Source: Clostridia bacterium | Lineage (GTDB): Bacteria; Bacillota; Clostridia; Oscillospirales; QAMX01 | Length of the DNA stretch: 14,172 nucleotides | Direction: 5' to 3' | Assembly (NCBI GenBank): GCA_024404415.1 | Contig: JAKSPX010000011.1 | Location: 1 to 14,172 of the forward strand | Shown: piece by piece, positions 6,462 through 12,513 of the stretch | Layout: the number at the start of each line of letters is the position of its first letter | Position numbering within the stretch: the first letter of the stretch is position 1 | Translations under genes and position numbers: made by a program | The notes under the pieces: generated by a model | The model's database searches: none | Told to the model about the DNA's origin: nothing | What the model saw: only the letters and a program-made list of their open reading frames with translations

Positions 6462-8501
6462 ATGGAACAAATGGTGACAAGAGTCCGTGCCCTGCTGCAC
6501 GGCGGCGACTACAACCCTGACCAGTGGCTGCGCTATCCGGAGATCCTCGAACGCGACGCCGAGCTGATGAAAGAAGCCGGCTGCAACGCCATGTCCATCG
6601 GCATTTTCGCCTGGGCGACGCTCGAGCCGGAAGAGGGGAAATACAATTTTGAATGGCTGGATCAGGTGATCGACCGTCTTTATGCCCACGGCATCTACAC
6701 CGTTCTGGCAACGCCCTCGGCCGCCCGTCCCGCGTGGCTCGCGGAAAAATATCCCGAGGTGCTCCGCGTCAATTCCGACAACCGCCGCATCCTCTTCTCT
6801 GAACGTCACAACCATTGTTACAGCTCGCCGATCTACCGCGAGAAGGTTCGCGCCATCAATACCGCTCTTGCCGAGCGCTATGCCCACCATCCGGCGGTCA
6901 TCCTCTGGCACATTTCCAACGAATACGGCGGTGCCTGCTACTGCGACCTCTGCAAAGAGAACTTCCGCAAGTGGCTCAAAGAAAAATACGGCACGCTCGA
7001 TGAATTGAATCACGCCTGGTGGAGCTATTTCTGGAGCAAGAATTACACTTCCTGGGATCAGATCAATCCGCCGATGGACAACGGCGAACACAGCCTGCAC
7101 GGCCTGATCATTGACTGGAAGCGCTTTGTCACCGACATGACCGTCGATTTCATGAAAGAAGAAATCGAGCCACTCAAAAAGGTCAATCCCGATCTGCCCG
7201 TGACCACCAACATGATGGGCTTTTATGAGGGTCTGAACTATTTCAAATTCAAGGATCTCTGCGACGTGATCTCTTGGGACAACTATCCCGACTGGCACAA
7301 GGGAGATGACGCCGAGCTGGCCATCGACACCGCGATGACCCACGACCTCATGCGCAGCATCAAACCCGGCCGTCCCTTCCTGATGATGGAAAGCTGCCCG
7401 AGTGCCGTGAACTGGAAGGATTACGCCAAGGTCAAGCGTCCCGGAATGCACGAGCTCTCCTCCCTGCAGGCAGTAGCCCGCGGCAGTGACAGCGTGCAGT
7501 ATTTCCAGTGGCGCAAGGGGAGAGGCGGATTTGAAAAATTCCACGGTGCGGTCGTAGGCCACATCGGGAGCGACGAGACCCGCGAATTCAAGCAGGTCGC
7601 CGCTCTCGGCGAACGCATGAAGGGGCTTTCCCGCCTGACCGGTTCGCCGTTCCTCTCCAAAGCGGCCATCATCTGCGACACCGAAAATCGCTGGGCGCTT
7701 GCCGACATGCGCGGACTCATCAAAGACGACAAGGGCTATCTGAAGGAGATCCGCAAGCATTACGCATCGCTCTTCCGCGAAGGCGTGAACGTCGACCTGA
7801 TTGATGAGGAAAGTGATTTCTCTTCCTATGATCTTCTGATCGTTCCGATGCTCTATATGCTCCGCGCCGGAGTCGCCGAAAAGCTCAAGGCATTCACGGC
7901 TAACGGCGGTAGGCTGGTCATGACCTACTGGAGCGGTATCGTGAACGAAACCGACCTCTGTTACCTCGGCGGTTTCCCCGGAGAGGGGCTGGATCAGCTC
8001 TGCGGCCTCCAGCAGGAGGAGATCGACACCTATTATCCGGAGGATCAGAACAGCGCCGCCATTGCCAATACCGATGAGACCGCAGGCTTTGAAGCGCGCT
8101 ACGCTATTACCGATTATCAGGAAGTCATCCACCCGACGACCGCCAAAGTGCTTGCAAGCTACGAAAGCGACTACGTGGAAGGCATGCCCGCCTTCACCGT
8201 CAACAGCTACGGCAAAGGCAAAGTCTATTATATCGCCGCGTCGTTTGAACAGGACTTCTATACCGCCCTTTACCAGAACCTCATCCGCGATCTCGGTTTG
8301 AAATCGCTGGATGTATCGCTTCCCGAAGGCGTATACATGTCCGAACGCCTTCTGAGTGACAATACTATTTGTTATATTCTTCAGAATTATAACACAGAGG
8401 ATAAAATCATCACCTTCCCGCGCGAAATGACCTGTCTGGAAAGCGGCGAGAAGTTCACATCTCTCGCGCTTTCCGCTTACGGCACGGCCTTCCTGATTTG
8501 A
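6462..8501 (+). CDS. GH42 beta-galactosidase
   Basis: The protein has 679 residues from the ATG at 6462; an ATG two codons earlier (6456) is too close to the AAAGGGA ribosome site (6447-6453). The catalytic TIM barrel spans about 8-385. It carries the GH42 opening HGGDYNPDQWLRYP, the acid/base glutamate in WHISNEYGG (E154) and the nucleophile in LMMESCPSAVNW (E310). The four-cysteine zinc site of GH42 trimers is present as C119 plus CYCDLC (C159, C161, C164). A Rossmann-like trimerisation domain (about 395-600) and a small C-terminal beta domain follow. No signal peptide is seen, so it is cytoplasmic and should hydrolyse imported beta-galactosides. No transporter or regulator is adjacent. It sits between two terminators, with no clear own promoter. 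Confidence 0.93.
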   Translation: MEQMVTRVRALLHGGDYNPDQWLRYPEILERDAELMKEAGCNAMSIGIFAWATLEPEEGKYNFEWLDQVIDRLYAHGIYTVLATPSAARPAWLAEKYPEVLRVNSDNRRILFSERHNHCYSSPIYREKVRAINTALAERYAHHPAVILWHISNEYGGACYCDLCKENFRKWLKEKYGTLDELNHAWWSYFWSKNYTSWDQINPPMDNGEHSLHGLIIDWKRFVTDMTVDFMKEEIEPLKKVNPDLPVTTNMMGFYEGLNYFKFKDLCDVISWDNYPDWHKGDDAELAIDTAMTHDLMRSIKPGRPFLMMESCPSAVNWKDYAKVKRPGMHELSSLQAVARGSDSVQYFQWRKGRGGFEKFHGAVVGHIGSDETREFKQVAALGERMKGLSRLTGSPFLSKAAIICDTENRWALADMRGLIKDDKGYLKEIRKHYASLFREGVNVDLIDEESDFSSYDLLIVPMLYMLRAGVAEKLKAFTANGGRLVMTYWSGIVNETDLCYLGGFPGEGLDQLCGLQQEEIDTYYPEDQNSAAIANTDETAGFEARYAITDYQEVIHPTTAKVLASYESDYVEGMPAFTVNSYGKGKVYYIAASFEQDFYTALYQNLIRDLGLKSLDVSLPEGVYMSERLLSDNTICYILQNYNTEDKIITFPREMTCLESGEKFTSLALSAYGTAFLI

Positions 8502-8514
8502 ATTCCATAAAAGG

Positions 8515-8547
8515 ACGCCCTTGATGCCACGCATCAGGGGCGTTTTT
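8515..8547 (+). terminator. rho-independent terminator after the GH42 gene
   Basis: ACGCCCTTGATGC (8515-8527) pairs with GCATCAGGGGCGT (8531-8543) over 13 positions with one wobble and a 3-nt loop, followed by TTTT (five T including the last stem base). It begins 14 nt after the stop codon. Confidence 0.9.
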
Positions 8548-8630
8548 CTATCTTCCAAGATACCTTCTCCCGGAAAGGGATTTGTGCATACTGTACATAT
8601 TCTTGTTCACAATTTCGTAGATTTTTGCTC

Positions 8631-8659
8631 TTGCATACAAGACAGTGTCGTGGTATATT
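8631..8659 (+). promoter_or_regulatory. promoter of the stand-alone RNA
   Basis: TTGCAT (8631-8636) and TATATT (8654-8659) are separated by exactly 17 bp, with an extended -10 TGG immediately before the -10. The start should fall near 8666. No open reading frame with a ribosome site follows on this strand before the terminator at 9004-9029. Confidence 0.72.
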
Positions 8660-8665
8660 ATCATC

Positions 8666-9029
8666 AGAAAGGGTGATACCGATGTACAATTAAGAGAACC
8701 TGATTATATGATCAGGTGAAGTACATGTCGGAGCCGGACATCAGAACAAAACGAAAGTTTTCCTCACTTACGAGGATGATGGCTGACTAAATCCGTAAAA
8801 GTGAATATGGAAATAGATTCTGACAAATAACCATCAATCGAATGTGTTTGCGTGTTCGGATGGAAGAATCGGTTCCAGACATGCAGGCTAAGAACGAGAG
8901 GTAACCAGGACGCTAGATACCACGCATTCAGAAAAACAGCCCTTGACTGCGAAGATGCGGAAGAAGAACACGGCGTACTTCGTGACCTCGGCCGTATTGC
9001 CCTCCGCCTTTTTGAGAGGCGGCTTTTTT
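8666..9029 (+). ncRNA. probable structured non-coding RNA of about 365 nt, family not recognised
   Basis: The segment is bounded by its own promoter and terminator and has no credible protein gene. Its ends pair: AGGGTGATAC (8670-8679) with GTATTGCCCT (8994-9003), 10 pairs including two G-U, placing the terminator hairpin directly after the closing stem. Inside, several local helices can be drawn. TGTAC/GTACA (8683-8687 with 8721-8725) encloses the hairpin CCTGAT-loop-ATCAGG (8699-8716). CATCA/TGATG (8739-8743 with 8777-8781) encloses two adjacent hairpins, AAAAC-GAAA-GTTTT with a GNRA tetraloop (8748-8761) and CCTC/GAGG (8762-8775). CCATC..CGAA pairs with TTCG..GATGG (8831-8863). It lacks the tmRNA acceptor end and the RNase P GAGGAAAGTCC signature. 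The pairings were drawn by eye, not by a folding program. Function is unknown. Confidence 0.6.
9004..9029 (+). terminator. terminator of the structured RNA
   Basis: CCGCCT (9004-9009) pairs with AGGCGG (9017-9022) around a 7-nt loop and is followed by C and six T (9024-9029). It directly abuts the closing helix of the RNA. Confidence 0.8.
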
Positions 9030-9038
9030 ATATTTTGT

Positions 9039-9081
9039 AAAAAAACGGACTGCAGTCCGATCTTGCTCCAGACTGCAGTCC
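9039..9081 (-). terminator. terminator of the minus-strand glnS-thuA-GH29-like transcript
   Basis: On the minus strand GGACTGCAGTC (9081-9071) pairs with GACTGCAGTCC (9057-9047) over 11 bp and is followed by G and a run of seven T (9045-9039). Each arm contains the self-complementary GGACTGCAGTCC or a close copy, so smaller hairpins are possible too. On the plus strand a weaker T run (9085-9089) follows, so it may also stop read-through from the RNA gene. Confidence 0.85.
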
Positions 9082-9092
9082 TGATTTTTCCT

Positions 9093-10013
9093 TTATATGC
9101 CTTTCAGGAGTTCCTTTTGTGCGGGATCCCAGCTTCCGTCCGGGCCAACGTAGATGTCGATAGTCACGACGCCGCCCGCTTTATTGACGCGGCTGACGTA
9201 ATCCTTCATGTATTCATGCGTCACGCTGCAGCCGGGTCTTCTCCAGCGGCCCCACTCGCTGCCGTCCGGCGCGATGCCGAGCGGTGCAAGGATGAATGCC
9301 TGCGCGCCGTCGATGAATCTCTTTTCCGGCACATAGACGAAGTCGTTGAACTCACCGCAGGTCATTTCCTCGTTTTCAAACCATTTCAGGCATTCCTTGA
9401 AGACGCCGTTGTTGAACGCTGTGAGCGCTTGGGGTTTGCCCTTCTTGAGGGCGCGGTAATAAGGCTCCATCAGCTCGTTGGTATAGTGGAAGAAATCGCC
9501 GTACATACCATCCAGCCACCAACCCTTGACTTTGTCGCCGTAGCGAACGGCATACTCTTCGAGCACCGCCGCCCAGTTTTTGACAAAATCCATGGTCACG
9601 TGTCCGCGCGGCTCCGAAAAACCGAATTTCCTGCCGATCTCCACGTCCTTATAGGGGCCATCGCCGGTGTAATAAAGATAGAGGTCGATGTCGTACTTTT
9701 TGAGCGCGTCATAGAGGTCAGATATCAGGTCGCGCTTCGCGCAGGCTTCACCCGGTTTGGTCCCGGCGATCCGATCAAACGTCGCGTTCGGCGCCAGCAT
9801 ATATTTGCGGCCCTGCATGACAGTAATGAAATACCAGCCCGCGCCGATCTCATGAAGGTCGCGTGCCACGCGCTCCACGTCGAAATTCTCGACCTGCGCG
9901 TTCCAATCGGAAAGATCCTTGCCCGTGGGCATTTCGCTTCCGGGATTTCCGTAAAGGAAATGGTTGAAAACACCCCACCGGCGGCTCTGGATGCGGTCAG
10001 AAAGCTGTTCCAT
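9093..10013 (-). CDS. divergent GH29-like (alpha-L-fucosidase-like) protein
   Basis: The protein has 306 residues with no signal peptide, so it is probably cytoplasmic. The fold resembles the GH29 catalytic barrel. It opens with RRWGVFNHFLYGN (about 11-23, cf. KFGIFIHWG), then has DVERVARDLHEIGAGWYFITV, RDLISDLYDALKKYDIDLYLYYTGD, and YGDKVKGWWLDGMY (158-171), where D168 matches the GH29 nucleophile position. The C-terminal NKAGGVVTIDIYVGPDG resembles the GH29 closing motif. The KHHDGF motif of true fucosidases is replaced by MQGRKYML, and there is no C-terminal beta-sandwich, so substrate and even activity are uncertain. GAGGAG lies 6-7 nt before the ATG. It starts 14 bp after the ThuA-like gene, so the two are almost certainly co-transcribed. 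A hydrolase on an unusual fucose-like or modified sugar is the best guess. Confidence 0.65.
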   Translation of the reverse strand: MEQLSDRIQSRRWGVFNHFLYGNPGSEMPTGKDLSDWNAQVENFDVERVARDLHEIGAGWYFITVMQGRKYMLAPNATFDRIAGTKPGEACAKRDLISDLYDALKKYDIDLYLYYTGDGPYKDVEIGRKFGFSEPRGHVTMDFVKNWAAVLEEYAVRYGDKVKGWWLDGMYGDFFHYTNELMEPYYRALKKGKPQALTAFNNGVFKECLKWFENEEMTCGEFNDFVYVPEKRFIDGAQAFILAPLGIAPDGSEWGRWRRPGCSVTHEYMKDYVSRVNKAGGVVTIDIYVGPDGSWDPAQKELLKGI

Positions 10014-10027
10014 AGTGACTCCTCAGA

Positions 10028-10750
10028 TCAATACATCTTGGCGGTGTTTTCAAATTTGCTGACGTCGAGGCCGTGCTCGATGGCGTAAGCCTTACCTTCG
10101 CCGGCCCACAGCATACCGCGTTCCATGAGGATCTGGGCGTTGGGAGACTTGTCAAACACGTCGTCGTGGTGGCCGAGGGAGTTATAGAACACGCGGCCGA
10201 GGCCCCAGTACTTGGTCCAGGCGACCGGAACGTCGCAGGCCTTGTTGGAAGAGTGATAATAGGTCACGACCGGGAAACGGGTGGAGGCCAGCACTTCGAT
10301 GGCCGGGTCGACGTGAACGTAGTACTGTTCGCTTTCGACCGGGAAGTCCTCAAGCCCTTCGACGATGGGGCTGGAGCCGTGACGGATATTGACGGTATAG
10401 TGAACGCCGTCTCCGCCCGGATGGCTGACCCACTGGCCGCCGGTCATGAACTGCCATTCGGTATCCTGACGGAAAGCATCACACATGCCGCCGTGGCAGC
10501 CCGCGAGGCCGACGCCGGAAGCGACCGCTTTGGCAACATTTCTGGAATATTCGCCCTTGATCTCGCCCATGGTCCAGCAGGGGATGATCAGGTCGAGCTT
10601 TTTGAGTTCTTCCAGATCGCCGAGGCAATCCTGCGAATCATAGATGTCCACCTGATAGTCGTGCCCTCTGAGAATGCGGGCAAAACGCTCGGACACCTGC
10701 TTGGGTTCGTGTCCGTCCCAGCCGCCGCGGAAAATCAACGCTTTTTTCAT
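10028..10750 (-). CDS. ThuA-like domain protein
   Basis: The protein has 240 residues with a strong AAAGGAGG ribosome site about 10 nt before the ATG. It shows the glutamine-amidotransferase-like ThuA fold: a start MKKALIFRGGWDGHEPKQ, the strand LDLIIPCWTMGEI (52-64), GLAGCHGGMCDAF (81-93), EQYYVHVDP (141-149) and the family signature GRVFYNSLGHHDDVF (185-199). C85-H86 sits near the amidotransferase nucleophile-elbow position, but ThuA proteins generally lack the full catalytic triad. The family is named for Rhizobium trehalose utilisation and is widely linked to sugar-catabolism loci. Its biochemical role is poorly known. Here it is paired with a GH29-like gene. The C-terminal ~30 residues have no assigned role. 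Confidence 0.85.
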   Translation of the reverse strand: MKKALIFRGGWDGHEPKQVSERFARILRGHDYQVDIYDSQDCLGDLEELKKLDLIIPCWTMGEIKGEYSRNVAKAVASGVGLAGCHGGMCDAFRQDTEWQFMTGGQWVSHPGGDGVHYTVNIRHGSSPIVEGLEDFPVESEQYYVHVDPAIEVLASTRFPVVTYYHSSNKACDVPVAWTKYWGLGRVFYNSLGHHDDVFDKSPNAQILMERGMLWAGEGKAYAIEHGLDVSKFENTAKMY

Positions 10751-10774
10751 GTTATATTTCCTCCTTTTATATGC

Positions 10775-10806
10775 GATACCGGCAAAACACGTGCTTTGCC
10801 GGTATC
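10775..10806. other. perfect 12-bp stem-loop between glnS and the ThuA-like gene
   Basis: GATACCGGCAAA (10775-10786) and TTTGCCGGTATC (10795-10806) are exact reverse complements around an 8-nt loop containing CACGTG. On the minus strand, the direction of the flanking genes, no T run follows; the ThuA ribosome site comes next. On the plus strand a T-rich stretch (10811-10816 and beyond) follows after 4 bases. It may be an intercistronic processing or stability hairpin, an operator, or a degraded terminator. Confidence 0.6.
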
Positions 10807-10815
10807 CATTGTTTT

Positions 10816-12500
10816 TTATTTTACTTTGTAGCTGTCCTTCAGGCTGACACTGCGGTTATACACGCCGGGATGCTTGGAGTCGGCGGTGAAATAGCCCATG
10901 CGGACAAACTGGTACTTCTCGCCTGGTTTGAATTCCGCAAGCGAGGGCTCCAGCTTGATGTTGTCAAGCACTTCGAGGGAGTTGGGGTTGAAATAATCGT
11001 TGTAGGTCTTATCCTCCGGGAGATCGGAGACGACTTCCAGCGTGAGAAGGTGATCGTAGAGATGTGCCGCGGCGTCGACGGCGTACTTGGCGGAGAGCCA
11101 ATGGGAAACGCCGCGCACCTTGCGGCCGTCCGCCGGATTGCCCGCGCCGGTCTCAAGGTCGGCCGTGCAGAGAAGCTCGGTGACGTTGCCGTTTTCATCG
11201 GTGATGACTTCCTCGCACTTGATGATATAGGAACCCATCAGGCGCACTTCCTTGCCGGGGGAGAGACGGTGGAACTTGGGAGGCGGCACAAGGGCAAAGT
11301 CCTCGCGGTCGATATAGAGCTCGCGGGTGAAGGGGAGGGCGCGCATACCGGCTTCCGGATCCTCCGGGTTGTTGGGCAGCATGACTTCCTCTTCCTTGTC
11401 CTCCGGGTAATTGGTAATGGTCACCTTGAGCGGATGCAGAACTGCGACCTTACGCAGAGCGGTCTTGTTGAGTTCTTCACGGATGCAGTGTTCGAGAAGA
11501 CCGATATCGGCGGTGGAGAGCGTCTTGGAAATGCCCGCGCGGCGGACGAAATCGAAGATGGCAGAGGGGGTGTAGCCGCGGCGGCGCAGACCCGAAAGAG
11601 TCGGCAGGCGCGGGTCGTCCCAACCGTCGACGATGTTGGCTTCGACGAGGCTTCTGAGGTAGCGTTTCGACATGACGGTGTAGGTCACGTTGAGGCGCGC
11701 GAATTCATACTGATGCGGCTTATGCTCGATGCCGACGTTATTTACGACCCAGTCGTAAAGCACACGGTGGTCGGAGAATTCGATGGAGCAAAGCGAATGG
11801 GTAATGCCTTCGGTGGCGTCCTGAATGGGGTGCGCAAAGTCATAAAGCGGATAGATGCACCACTTGTCGCCCTGGCGGTGATGCGGCATGTGCAGGATGC
11901 GGTAGATCGCCGGGTCACGAAGGTTGATGTTGGGGCTCGCCATGTCGATCTTGGCGCGGAGGGTCTTGGCGCCATCCGGGAATTCGCCGTCGCGCATACG
12001 ATAGAAGAGATCGAGGTTTTCTTCCACCGAACGGTTTCGGTAGGGGCTTTCCTTGCCGGAGTGGTGAGGGTGCCGCGGTATTCGCGCATTTCGTCAGCGG
12101 AAAGATCGCAGACGTAGGCCTTGCCGTCCTTAATGAGCTTGACGGCATATTCAAAGCACTTATCGAAATAATCCGAGCCGTAATACACGCCACCGGAGGG
12201 TTCTTCGCCCGTCAGCCACATGATATCCTCATAAATAGAACGGCAGTAGTCCTCGTTTTCCTTGGAGGGGTTGGTGTCGTCAAAACGGAGGTTGAACTTG
12301 CCGCCGTATTTCTTGGCGGTGGAGTAGTTGATGTAGATGGCTTTGGCTGAACCGATGTGCAGTCTGCCGTTGGGTTCCGGCGGGAAGCGGGTCTGGACGT
12401 GATCCTCGCGGCCTTCCGCGAGATCGGCGTCGATGATATCGGTAATAAAGTTATTGGTGTAGGTTTTTTCCATTTCGGTATTGGTGTAGGTTTCTTCCAT
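10816..12500 (-). pseudogene. glnS: glutaminyl-tRNA synthetase, reading frame broken by an apparent 1-nt deletion
   Basis: The enzyme charges tRNA-Gln with glutamine (class I). The first frame starts at ATG 12500 with an AAAGGA site. It contains RFPPEPNGRLHIGS (HIGH motif, about 38-51) and runs correctly through YRGTLTTP (to residue 148, codon at 12059-12057). The family sequence then continues in the -1 frame from GGC at 12057, as GKESPYRNRSVEENLDLFYRMRDGEFP and onward through VMSKRYL (KMSKS equivalent) and the anticodon-binding beta-barrels, to TAA at 10818-10816. Restoring one base gives 561 residues, normal for GlnRS. As written, frame 1 would add about 104 wrong residues and stop at 11742, losing the KMSKS loop. 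No slippery heptamer or nearby stop suggests programmed shifting, and the downstream piece has no ribosome site. It is either a sequencing/assembly error or a true pseudogene. It lies 13 bp downstream of gltX. Confidence 0.88.
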
Positions 12501-12503
12501 TTC
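12450..12503 (-). repeat. 27-bp tandem duplication spanning the glnS start codon
   Basis: Two adjacent 27-bp units (12503-12477 and 12476-12450) match at 25 of 27 positions. Each encodes E/M-E-(E/K)-T-Y-T-N and contains GAAATGGAA, so the start codon and its following codons exist twice in frame (MEETYTNTEMEKTYTN). Only the first ATG has an AAAGGA ribosome site at suitable distance. Confidence 0.9.
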
Positions 12504-12513
12504 GGTTCCTTTC

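Noticed and set aside
6291..8558. Very long open frame (755 codons) antisense to the GH42 gene, and similar long antisense frames at 2291-4162, 49-1251, 10771-12117 and 12649-14118
   Set aside because: All lie opposite genes with clear family motifs. Their translations have no recognisable domain and lack ribosome sites; such shadows are common where GC-rich codon use removes stops from the antisense frame.
8666..9029. RNA segment as tmRNA, RNase P RNA, SRP RNA, T-box or a group II intron
   Set aside because: No tRNA-like acceptor end, no GAGGAAAGTCC-type RNase P core, no SRP Alu or tetraloop signature, no T-box TGGNACCGCG bulge, and no intron GTGYG start or domain V was found.
8852..9040. 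62-codon open frame inside the structured RNA
   Set aside because: There is no ribosome site before its start, the composition resembles random translation, and it runs through the terminator hairpin and its T run.
12050..12065. Programmed -1 frameshifting in glnS
   Set aside because: There is no X-XXY-YYZ slippery heptamer at the junction and no close zero-frame stop or obvious stimulatory structure, and synthetase genes are not known for this; an error or mutation is simpler.
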